From Planctomycetaceae bacterium (GTDB lineage Bacteria > Planctomycetota > Planctomycetia > Planctomycetales > Planctomycetaceae): 64,000 nt of DNA. Below are positions 42,583-50,665 of this stretch, in pieces (position 1 is the first letter of the stretch; each line of letters opens with the position of its first letter). Where the stretch lies: positions 1 through 64,000 of the forward strand of contig JAEUII010000035.1 of assembly GCA_016795145.1 (NCBI GenBank). The letters are read 5' to 3'. Below the pieces are notes generated by a model that had not been told where the DNA came from, did no database searches, and saw only the letters and a program-made list of their open reading frames with translations. Position numbers and translations under genes: made by a program.

Positions 42583-42644
42583 GCTCCCCTCCCGGACGAA
42601 GTCTGGGAGGGGTCGAACGAGCGCCAGCAAGTTCGGGGGAGGGC
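42583..42644 (+). repeat. 60-bp palindromic repeat family B, copy 5
   Basis: GCTCCCCTCCCGGACGAAGT followed by CTGGGAGGGG, then CGAACGAGCGCCAGCAAGTT and GGGGGAGGG. It starts 34 bases past the aldehyde dehydrogenase stop. Confidence 0.88.
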
Positions 42645-42769
42645 TCCGCCGCAGCCCACGTTGCGTCGTGAACCACGCAACGCAACGATTGGATTCTGAC
42701 AAAAGATGAGGGACAAAATATAAGGCGATCCGTCGGTCTGGCACCAGCGGAACGCCATTTTTCAGTCGC

Positions 42770-44308
42770 TTAGAATTCTCCCAGAAACGCTCGCTTCATA
42801 CGGCGATGACTGCGGGAAATGGCACTGACAAGATCACGCACCTCATCTCTTTCGTTGTCTTCGACTTCGTGCTCGAGCACTTCGAGTTTCTCCCTGACAA
42901 GGCGAGTCTTCCAGCGATGGTAATCACTCAGCTCCCAGTGTCGCAGCCACGCTCCGACTTCCAGCTTTCGAGTCCAGTCGTCATAACGCTCGGCCCAGTA
43001 CTTGGTTTCGGAGTGGTTCATGGCCAGTGCCGAACTGAGGGCTCCAATGCGAGCATCCTCCATGGCAGTCAGACAGTCTTCCGGCGCGGGATAGTAAGTG
43101 AAGCAGCCGACAGTGCTGAGAACAACTAGCCCAAGCAGTGCGAGTGCTCCAAGGACCGGTCCGGGAATCACGATGTCTCGATTCCCAGCAGCGCTTATCT
43201 CCGGCCCGGATTCGCACCATTGCTCCACGCGTCTGGTTCGATCGGCCAGTTGAAGCACGACACTGCCACCAGCAAGGATCATCAGGAACCAAAGCGGACG
43301 CCACTGCCACGGTTCAATATCGCGTTCAACTCGCGATGTGAAAGCGGCGATCATGCCCGGCTCACCGCCAGAAAATGGCCGACAGTAAATGTCGAAAGCA
43401 TGAGTATGATTTGCGGGTTCGATGTCTCGTGGAAAGAGCGGCTTATCCACGGAATAGGCGAGTCCGAGTACCACGCCAAGTAACAATCCCAGAAAGACCG
43501 TACTTCTTCGCAGGCCGTATTCTTTGATCATCCACGCGAGGTTGCCGATGTTCATCCCGGCACCCAGAATCAGGAGGACGAACGCAGCTCCGATGGAGTT
43601 TGCGTGCTGAAACATCATGCCCAGTTGTGACATAGCCAGCATGGGAGTGGCATAGACAGGGATCGACAGGCCCGTCATCCACAGCGGTGCCAGGGGGTTG
43701 TCAAAATTGAAGGTGTGCTGAAGACTGTTCGGAGGCAGTACGACGCCAAGCATCGCGACTCCGCAGAGTCCCAGAAGGATGTAAGCGGCTGACGGTCCGG
43801 CAAGTTCGCGCCCCATGGCAGCCGCGACCGCAACAACTCGTCGAAGGCCATGGGCAACAGCCTTGTCCTCTGGCGCTGGAATTGATGTTCCGGGAAAGAT
43901 CCGATCCCAGATGATGCCAACGATTGTGACAATCACCAGCGAACAGAAACCAAAGGAGATGATGGCCACTGGTTCGGACAGCGTCAGTCCGTACAACAGC
44001 GACAGCGGGTTGAACAATGGCCCGGAAAGCGCAAACGCCAGTATGGTTCCTCCTGAAATGCCTGCCCGGCGAAGTTCTCTTGCGACAGGAATCACGCCCA
44101 GGGAACAGACCGGAAGAAGCATCCCGATCAGCCACGCTCGAACGAGTGACGAACGAGTACCTTCGCCGAACAGCCGCCTAGTCCCCTCCGGCCCGAAGAA
44201 CCGACGCAGCACTGCGGCCGTTGCAAAGCCTGCGAAAATGAACGGCGACGCCTCAACAAGACTCTGCAGGAAACGCAGAAGAAATCCAAAGAACAAAGCG
44301 GACAACAT
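42770..44308 (-). CDS. DUF318/SO_0444-type permease, possible metal efflux
   Basis: This 512-residue protein has about nine to ten membrane helices. The family signature VCSLGVIPVARELRRAG (about 67-83) and the later FALSGPLFNPLSLL are present. Relatives include ArsP-like and SO_0444 Cu/Zn efflux permeases. The last 100 residues form a charged, helical cytoplasmic tail. ATG 44308 is preferred to GTG 44311, with GGAG 7 bases upstream. It follows a His-rich lipoprotein by 68 bases and ends a five-gene minus operon, suggesting metal export, though the operon context is unusual. The metal is not shown by sequence. Confidence 0.78.
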   Translation of the reverse strand: MLSALFFGFLLRFLQSLVEASPFIFAGFATAAVLRRFFGPEGTRRLFGEGTRSSLVRAWLIGMLLPVCSLGVIPVARELRRAGISGGTILAFALSGPLFNPLSLLYGLTLSEPVAIISFGFCSLVIVTIVGIIWDRIFPGTSIPAPEDKAVAHGLRRVVAVAAAMGRELAGPSAAYILLGLCGVAMLGVVLPPNSLQHTFNFDNPLAPLWMTGLSIPVYATPMLAMSQLGMMFQHANSIGAAFVLLILGAGMNIGNLAWMIKEYGLRRSTVFLGLLLGVVLGLAYSVDKPLFPRDIEPANHTHAFDIYCRPFSGGEPGMIAAFTSRVERDIEPWQWRPLWFLMILAGGSVVLQLADRTRRVEQWCESGPEISAAGNRDIVIPGPVLGALALLGLVVLSTVGCFTYYPAPEDCLTAMEDARIGALSSALAMNHSETKYWAERYDDWTRKLEVGAWLRHWELSDYHRWKTRLVREKLEVLEHEVEDNERDEVRDLVSAISRSHRRMKRAFLGEF

Positions 44309-44376
44309 CACTCAGCTCCAGGGGCAGACGGTTCGCATTCTTCAGGTTGAATCCACCAGTTCATTCTGAATCGGGG

Positions 44377-44919
44377 TTATGGGTTCGATGAGGGCACGGA
44401 AGCCTCGGGAGTCTGTCCGGCCGGAACAGGCTCAATGGAATTTGGCACAAGCGCTTTCAGTGCATCGAGATTCTTCTGAACCGCTTCCATGCTGAGAGTT
44501 CGTCCGGCATCTGACGATTCAAACGCCTGCAGAAGTTGTTTGCCTTCCTGGACTGCCGTTTCAAATTCCTGTCGTTTCAGATTGCTGTCGGCTGAGAGTT
44601 CCGGGATCCATTGAATGATGTCCCTCAGTTCGACGGAGCGTTTCTGAAACTCCTTTTCGTCTGCCGCGCTCAGTTTTGGCAAGGTTTCGCAACGAAAGGC
44701 CAGCTGACTGACAAGCTCTTCAAACGACGCTGGTTTGTGCGGCGGAACGAAGTGCTCCAGGTGCTCGTGATCTTCATCGTGATGACCTTCCCCTTCAGGG
44801 TCCGATGTCAGACTCTGAGAGCGATTCGTCTCACTCAATGGCGACTTCTGACATCCCGGCAAAGCCACCAGGACCAGGAAGAACGTCGTGACCACAATGT
44901 CTCGCGGTAAACTCATCAT
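44377..44919 (-). CDS. His/acidic-rich lipoprotein
   Basis: This 180-residue protein has a lipoprotein signal (ALPGC lipobox at about 19-23). Next to it lies a metal-binding-like GHHDEDHEHLEHF segment (about 45-57), then two helical segments with conserved-looking hydrophobic spacing (about 65-145) and a Pro/Ser-rich tail. The ATG overlaps the MoxR stop by 4 bases, so translation should be coupled. Located in the periplasm on the membrane, it could bind a divalent metal for the following permease. No family is recognised. Confidence 0.72.
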   Translation of the reverse strand: MMSLPRDIVVTTFFLVLVALPGCQKSPLSETNRSQSLTSDPEGEGHHDEDHEHLEHFVPPHKPASFEELVSQLAFRCETLPKLSAADEKEFQKRSVELRDIIQWIPELSADSNLKRQEFETAVQEGKQLLQAFESSDAGRTLSMEAVQKNLDALKALVPNSIEPVPAGQTPEASVPSSNP

Positions 44920-45872
44920 GCTCCAACCTCCGGAACAGGAACTCGATCGATGATCTCCTGAATGACAGCCGCGCTTTCCTGTGGGTCGAGGCCAATACGA
45001 ACGCTCAACACGGGACCGGCGACGTCCTGAACATCATCGGGCGTCACAAACGTTCGCCCAGCCAGCCAGGCTCGAGCCTGAGCGACACGCTGCCAGATCA
45101 ACAATCCTCGCGGGCTGAGACCCAGACTGATCGAAGGATGACGCCGTGTTTCCTGAGCCAGCTGAACAAGATACCTCAGAACACTCTCCGCGACCGATGT
45201 GCACGCAACCGACTGTTGAATGCGTCGCAGCTGTTCCGGGCTCAACGCGCTGGCAGTGGCAGTACGCTGCGAGTCAACGACTCCAATCGCATCCTGCAAC
45301 ATACGAACTTCATCGTCTGGCTCCGGATAACCAACGCTCAGCTTCATGCAGAATCGGTCCAGCTGAGCCTCCGGCAACGGATATGTTCCGTGCTGATCGA
45401 CAGGATTCTGCGTCGCAATGACCAGAAACTGATGGCTCAGTTTGTAGCGACGAGTATCCACCGTGACTTGCCGCTCGGCCATCGCTTCCAGCAACGCACT
45501 TTGCGTTCGGGGCGTTGCGCGATTGATTTCGTCAGCGAGTAGAATGTCAGAAAAGACCGGGCCTTCTCTGAACTCAAACTCCTGTGTCTTTTGATTGAAG
45601 ATGCTGAATCCGGTGATATCTCCTGGCAGGAGATCCGGGGTGCACTGACAACGGGCGAATCGACCGCCCAGACCATCGGCAAGTGCTTTCGCGAGCGTTG
45701 TTTTGCCAAGGCCCGGTTTGTCTTCCAGCAGAAGATGGCCATTCGCCAGCAGGCAGAGAAGAACCATTTCGATCACCTCTGGCTTTCCCCTCAGGCTGGC
45801 ATTCAGGCGGCCGCGAAGCCGATCGATCGCTTCAAAGTCCTGCGTTGTTTCAGGTGTGGCAAGTCGGATCAT
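44916..45872 (-). CDS. MoxR-type AAA+ ATPase
   Basis: This 318-residue ATPase has Walker A DKPGLGKTT, LPGDITG, Walker B ILLADEINR, sensor ATQNP (AAA+ with the helix 2 insert) and the C-terminal LSPRG lid motif. MoxR ATPases act as chaperones that often work with a DUF58 protein, as here. ATG 45872 lies 62 bases beyond the preceding stop codon and is the usual start for the family (upstream frame to 46034 would overlap the previous gene by 100 bases). Its 3' end overlaps the lipoprotein start. Confidence 0.9.
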   Translation of the reverse strand: MIRLATPETTQDFEAIDRLRGRLNASLRGKPEVIEMVLLCLLANGHLLLEDKPGLGKTTLAKALADGLGGRFARCQCTPDLLPGDITGFSIFNQKTQEFEFREGPVFSDILLADEINRATPRTQSALLEAMAERQVTVDTRRYKLSHQFLVIATQNPVDQHGTYPLPEAQLDRFCMKLSVGYPEPDDEVRMLQDAIGVVDSQRTATASALSPEQLRRIQQSVACTSVAESVLRYLVQLAQETRRHPSISLGLSPRGLLIWQRVAQARAWLAGRTFVTPDDVQDVAGPVLSVRIGLDPQESAAVIQEIIDRVPVPEVGA

Positions 45873-45934
45873 GGAGTTGTTGGCTTTGACGAAAGAAGTC
45901 TCTTGAGGTCGTAGGAATTCGAATGGACTTGAGA

Positions 45935-48427
45935 TCACGGGCGGAGTTGTGTGCCTGATGCTGCCAGGCGTTGCCTTGCCCGCATTTCCTGAAGGAGCGA
46001 TCGTTGTGAGACAAGCGATATCACTTCCCGGCAAACGACCTGAATGTGATCGGCCTGACTTTGCAGAGTTTGGGGATGTCCAAACATCGCGATCTCAGTA
46101 AGGTTGAGATACTGCGGAAGGACGGTTCCCTGTGTGGTCAAGTGCCGGTGGATCCATCGGTTCAGTGTCATTCCTGCAGGCCGTTCGAACCGGGCTCGCC
46201 GAAGCCGATGCTCGATCAGCCTCGCAACGCGCCGAAGCCTCATCGCAGGATCTGCACCTGGCCACCAGCGACAGACAGCCGTTTCAATTGCGTCGACAAC
46301 CGCAACACGATAAAGAAATCCCAGGATGGCGACGACAAGTGATCCTGCCGTCAGGATCCAGTGGCGTCCCAGAAATCGAATGCCATTCAGCAGCGAACTG
46401 GTGATACGCTCCAGTAACTTTGGCGGTGGAGCGGGGGCCTGATATCCAGGCGTCGCTTCGACCGTGACCCATGTGCCAAGTCCGACAAAGACTTCGCACC
46501 AGAAGTGAGCGTCGGAGGCATGCACTGGTGTGTGTCGTTTCTTCGCATCGTATTTCTCAGGACGTGCGTAGAATCCCGAAACAAGGCGCGAGGAATATCC
46601 AAGGCTGCGAATCATCACAGCGGCAGCCGTTGCAAACAGATATTGTTCCCCGCGCCGCGTTCGAAACAGGAAGCGACTCAACGGTGATTCCTCGTCACTG
46701 GGGGAGGCTGCCTTATCGGTTTGAGATTCCTGATCAGGGGCAGACTGATGAGGGTCCGAAGATTCTCCCAGCGTGTATTCGTGTCGAAGATGATCGCAGA
46801 TCGCCTGAATCTTCTGGTAGCCGTCAGGAACGTCCTGAGTCCATTCGGCTGCCAGGGCGGCAATGCGTTCCATTTCAACGCCGGTTGGCAAAGTGTTCTC
46901 AGGGCTTCCGGATCGCATTGAGAAGCGGAGGTTCTGATGGCCCAGAAGCAGTTCCGGATCAATCACATCTGATTGCAGGTGAATCGGCGTCAGTTCGGGA
47001 AGGATTGCCCTGTTCATACGAACGATGGAATCGCAATGCCATGCAAACAAAGAAGAATCTTCCACCTTGTCGATATGAATGGCGCGAGTATCCAACGGTG
47101 CGGGGATCACGTTGCTCTTCAGGTTGACTGGGCGAATGATGTGATGATCCGCGTGAGCATGAACTCCCAGACTGCGGCTGCCACAGGGAATTCGGAGCCA
47201 TGGCGTGCCGTAGGTCGGGACAATGGCCATTCGCGGCCCGTCGTTGAGTTCCGCATACGGATACCAGTCGATGCCATCAAAAACATCGTAGAGTTCCATA
47301 CGCAGATGCGCGGGGACTCGACCGTTCAGGTAGAACAAAGCCACGGATTCAAGATCCTGAAGTCTCTGGTTCTTTGACTTCGACGGCTTTCGGTCTGTGG
47401 AGAATTCACGGCTGGCCTGCTGAGACTTCGCCATGCGAGCCCTGGTCTCCGCCATAAGTCCCGGAGGCAGCGCCACGGCTCGCTGCTGATCTTTGATCTT
47501 TCGAACCGGTTCATCGAACTGATCATTAATGACGTCGTACAGGCTTGGTTTGTCGTCATCTGCAAACGGTGCATCGTCGATCGATCCGAAACTCCGAATG
47601 TCATTCTTCCCGGCAACGAGTGCATCGCCGTCATTCACGCCACCACGAGAGAATTCATCGTAACTGCCTTCGCCACCAGATCCCGGCAGGTAGCCTCGAA
47701 CCGAACGAATGACATCGTGCCCGCTGGCCGAGGCAACCGCGAGCGCTGACAAGGGAATCGCCGGGCCAATGATCAGCCAGCGCCAGGGGAGAGCTGTTCG
47801 CTCAGTCTTCAGAAGTCGCTGCTGCAATCCGTTCCAATACGCTGCAGTCAGCCAGCTGATGACCGAAAACGCAAAAGCAGCAATGAGCCACGCAATCTGC
47901 ACGTTTCTGCCAACCGACGCACAGAAGACCGACAACGCCACGCCGATGAACACACAGAGTCGCTGGCATGATGGGCGAAACCCAAAGACGGCCAGGGCGA
48001 GCATCAGGTTCTTTTGCGAATGCATGACCATCATTTCGAACGGTCGTCCATACAACAGAGCCCAGCGTTGAAAGGGTTCCCATATCAGGCTCAGGAGGAC
48101 GACAAGGAGAAGCACTGGTACGATTGCGGGAGTCAGATCCTGGTGACGCTGCCGATAACGGATCAGGGTTGCGCCAAGGACCGTCGCAGAGGATTCGAAA
48201 ATGAACTGCCCCCAAAGCCAGATCGAGCTGCGTCCTCCATCTGCGTCGGTGATCAAAAATGTCGCCATTGCAAGGATCGCCATGACGACCGTCATTGCAT
48301 GGAGAGCAACATTGGACGTTGGCTGCATTAAAGCTGGACGATGTTCCGATGCCACAGATCTCCTTTTGTGCGATGTAACTCGATGTTGAACCGCGAGTCC
48401 GTCGGTGGCAGGAAGTTCAGCGTGCAT
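45935..48427 (-). CDS. membrane transglutaminase-like protein (TgpA type) with the catalytic Cys replaced
   Basis: This 830-residue protein has about six N-terminal membrane helices (to about residue 235), a large periplasmic region with a transglutaminase core, and a final helix near 690-715. In the core the usual GxCxxFA reads RRGEQYLFATA, so glutamine (about Q595) stands at the catalytic cysteine. The histidine (about H641 in DAHFWCEV) and the acidic residue (TVEATPG) are kept. It is therefore likely not a hydrolase or transferase of the usual type. The start ATG 48427 overlaps the DUF58 stop by 11 bases, with GGGAG 7 bases upstream. It is encoded between DUF58 and MoxR, a common envelope-linked set. 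Confidence 0.82.
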   Translation of the reverse strand: MHAELPATDGLAVQHRVTSHKRRSVASEHRPALMQPTSNVALHAMTVVMAILAMATFLITDADGGRSSIWLWGQFIFESSATVLGATLIRYRQRHQDLTPAIVPVLLLVVLLSLIWEPFQRWALLYGRPFEMMVMHSQKNLMLALAVFGFRPSCQRLCVFIGVALSVFCASVGRNVQIAWLIAAFAFSVISWLTAAYWNGLQQRLLKTERTALPWRWLIIGPAIPLSALAVASASGHDVIRSVRGYLPGSGGEGSYDEFSRGGVNDGDALVAGKNDIRSFGSIDDAPFADDDKPSLYDVINDQFDEPVRKIKDQQRAVALPPGLMAETRARMAKSQQASREFSTDRKPSKSKNQRLQDLESVALFYLNGRVPAHLRMELYDVFDGIDWYPYAELNDGPRMAIVPTYGTPWLRIPCGSRSLGVHAHADHHIIRPVNLKSNVIPAPLDTRAIHIDKVEDSSLFAWHCDSIVRMNRAILPELTPIHLQSDVIDPELLLGHQNLRFSMRSGSPENTLPTGVEMERIAALAAEWTQDVPDGYQKIQAICDHLRHEYTLGESSDPHQSAPDQESQTDKAASPSDEESPLSRFLFRTRRGEQYLFATAAAVMIRSLGYSSRLVSGFYARPEKYDAKKRHTPVHASDAHFWCEVFVGLGTWVTVEATPGYQAPAPPPKLLERITSSLLNGIRFLGRHWILTAGSLVVAILGFLYRVAVVDAIETAVCRWWPGADPAMRLRRVARLIEHRLRRARFERPAGMTLNRWIHRHLTTQGTVLPQYLNLTEIAMFGHPQTLQSQADHIQVVCREVISLVSQRSLLQEMRARQRLAASGTQLRP

Positions 48428-49727
48428 GGCAGGCTCCCTTCCATCGCGCTGAAAGTTGAGCGACCCAGTTCGAGCCAGCTTCCAGAGAAATCCATGCCGG
48501 CGGCAGTCGGTCGTCACGTGAAGAAGTCGTCCCTGTGGTCAGCGAGACGACATGAAGCCCCTGAAGTTGTGATGCGCGCCATCGCTGCCCGGCAACCGTG
48601 GTAATTCCAATACCGAATCCCGAGGAACGAAGTCGCGAGGCTCTTAAACGCGGCTGCGGCTGAAGCTCTGCAGTTGCCAGTCGATCCATGAGAGCCTGAA
48701 AGCCGATGGCCGATGATCCGGCGACAAAATGGTCGTCGCCCACCACCAGTTCAACTCGGCAGTGCTGTTCGTGGAGTGATTCACAAATGCTGGCAGTCGT
48801 GCGAATCAACAATTCCAGAGAATCTTCCGCGTGTCGGTTGTCGACATCCCATTCAATGTGGCTGGCTGGATCGAGGTCGAGGTAAACAAGGACGGCTGTC
48901 GTTTCCATCGCCTGTCGTTCGCACACAATCAGCTGTCGCTGTCGTGCTGTCTGTGCCCAGTGAATTCGTCGAAGCGAATCTCCTTCACGAAACGGTCGAG
49001 TCCCCAGCATGTCGCCAAAATCACCGGCTCGACGTTCCGCCAGAGTATCATCGCCGCGAGTTTCTTCTGTGTCCGGGAGGCCCGCAAGGTCCACAGTCGC
49101 TGGCCAGACAATCAGACGACCGTCGACTTCAGCCTTGCGTCCAAATCGAAGCAACCCGAAAGGAAAAGCCGTCTCCAGCTCCGGCGTGCACAACGGATAA
49201 TGGCCTCGGCTTGTCGGAACGAACGGCCATGTGTATTCCACGGTGGACCAGGCGGGGATGTGAGCCAGTGAGACGCCTTCCGATGTCTCCTGCGAAGTCT
49301 TCAGCGCGAAACCGCGAATCAGCGAAAGTCCCCAGGCAGGCCAGGGCCAGCGGTTGCGAACCTGTAACCGGACAATCGACGCCTTCCCGACACGACCGCG
49401 GCGGTGATCGAATCGAATATGACACTCCAGCCCGCGCACTGTCAGCCACGGAAGGAAAGTGCCGACACCTGCCAGAACACTCAGGATCGCAGTGACAATG
49501 AACGCAGACGGGTTCACAAACATGCCGCAGACGAGCGACAGCAGAACCGCCAGCATCAGGCACCAGAACGGACTCTTCAGCCAATACACCCAGCGATTTG
49601 CCCACGGACAGAAGTCATGGTTCAGCGCACGATGCAAAGTCTTCACGCTGCCGCTCAACGGCTCGCGCGTCGGCATGGAGACCGAACTTGAGAGATCAGA
49701 TTCGAAGGACACGACGAGTTCCACCAC
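48417..49727 (-). CDS. DUF58 protein of the MoxR operon
   Basis: This 436-residue protein has two membrane helices (about 52-70 and 76-95) and a beta-sandwich before the DUF58 vWA-like core. The DUF58 signature RPFREGDSLRRIHW (about 246-259) is present. DUF58 proteins pair with MoxR ATPases; the role is thought to be assembly or folding of an envelope complex. The start is GTG 49727 (an ATG at 49676 is also possible). It is the first gene of the five-gene operon, and the next gene overlaps its end. Confidence 0.85.
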   Translation of the reverse strand: MVELVVSFESDLSSSVSMPTREPLSGSVKTLHRALNHDFCPWANRWVYWLKSPFWCLMLAVLLSLVCGMFVNPSAFIVTAILSVLAGVGTFLPWLTVRGLECHIRFDHRRGRVGKASIVRLQVRNRWPWPAWGLSLIRGFALKTSQETSEGVSLAHIPAWSTVEYTWPFVPTSRGHYPLCTPELETAFPFGLLRFGRKAEVDGRLIVWPATVDLAGLPDTEETRGDDTLAERRAGDFGDMLGTRPFREGDSLRRIHWAQTARQRQLIVCERQAMETTAVLVYLDLDPASHIEWDVDNRHAEDSLELLIRTTASICESLHEQHCRVELVVGDDHFVAGSSAIGFQALMDRLATAELQPQPRLRASRLRSSGFGIGITTVAGQRWRASQLQGLHVVSLTTGTTSSRDDRLPPAWISLEAGSNWVAQLSARWKGACHAR

Positions 49728-49970
49728 AGATGCAGAGCGAACGGTCCGCGCCGAACTTCATTCGCGCAGGACTGAATGCTCTGTTCCAGCAATCAGCAAG
49801 CACGGGAGTTCAGGCGACAAGGGCAATCAGCGCGGTCAACCGTGGCGTGTCATTCCTCTTCAGCTAGACGATGCGCGAGGCAAACTGAAGTGAAGAGATT
49901 TTCGGCGTTGGAAAGATGCCGGTCCGCTCGGAGATGAGCCGGAGTATTGACACAGTGTATCGGAACCGCG

Positions 49971-50411
49971 CTAAGCAGTGGCCGGCGGTCCGCGTGTCAG
50001 TGGCAGAGGCAGTACATCACCGAATTCCCGGGCCGCGGAACGGTCCGAAAACACAGCGATTTGCTCAGTCGAAACAATCTGAGCAACCCAGTGAAATGAA
50101 CTACCGATCTTCAGGAACCAGTCGCAAAGACGGCAGTTATCTGAGTCATGTGACGGGGATTCAGACTTGTCATCCGGGGCTGTTGAGTCGTCGTGAGAAT
50201 GGCTGTGATGAAGGCCATGGGCGTGGCCATGAGCATGAGCGTGCCCATGATGGTCGACGTCTTGCCCATGATGGCTGGAACAGTGCTGGCCGGAAGCATG
50301 GTCAGCGGAGCAACAGGCTCCCGAAAGTTCCGCTAGTCGGTGAATACCCGAATGCCCCAGCATTGCTACGGCACACCAGACAATCAGTAGTAGCGAGCGA
50401 AGAAGTCGCAT
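49971..50411 (-). CDS. small His-rich exported protein
   Basis: This 146-residue protein has a signal-anchor (about 5-20). A remarkable histidine run-like region (about 45-78) holds twenty His residues, with units such as HGHAHAHGHAHG, flanked by CC and C residues near 33-34 and 44. It is followed by NCRLCDWF (about 92-99), which may be a metal-binding or redox CxxC-like site. A metal-storage or metallochaperone role is inference. The DUF58 operon starts 243 bases downstream on the same strand; a hairpin lies upstream. Confidence 0.7.
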   Translation of the reverse strand: MRLLRSLLLIVWCAVAMLGHSGIHRLAELSGACCSADHASGQHCSSHHGQDVDHHGHAHAHGHAHGLHHSHSHDDSTAPDDKSESPSHDSDNCRLCDWFLKIGSSFHWVAQIVSTEQIAVFSDRSAAREFGDVLPLPLTRGPPATA

Positions 50412-50506
50412 GAACGTTTTCGGGGTCGAGTAGATTCACGCCTGAAACGGCTGTCACGTTGTACGATCGCTTACGCCCCTCTGCGAGGTGGATTTTTCAG
50501 AATTTG

Positions 50507-50537
50507 CTCCCGACCCGCAAAAAAACAGGGCCGGGAG
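50507..50537. other. hairpin between leuS and the His-rich gene
   Basis: CTCCCGACCC pairs with GGGCCGGGAG with one mismatch around an A-rich loop. It lies about 130 bases beyond the leuS stop. It could act as a terminator but has no trailing T-run. Confidence 0.35.
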
Positions 50538-50604
50538 GGCAGCAAACACCTGAGAGCAGGCGTTTGGCGTCAAAGTCCTCGCGTTGGATGAAGGAATGAT
50601 GAAT

Positions 50605-50630
50605 GACTATTGGAGATTGAAAAATGCAAA
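50605..50630 (-). repeat. repeat family E, copy 2
   Basis: GACTATTGGAGATTGAAAAA followed by TGCAAA. Inverted relative of 40852-40880, differing at one position over the shared core. It sits just past the leuS stop codon. Confidence 0.7.
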
Positions 50631-50665
50631 TCTGCCTTCTGCATTTGCCTTCTCCAGGGCTCCGG

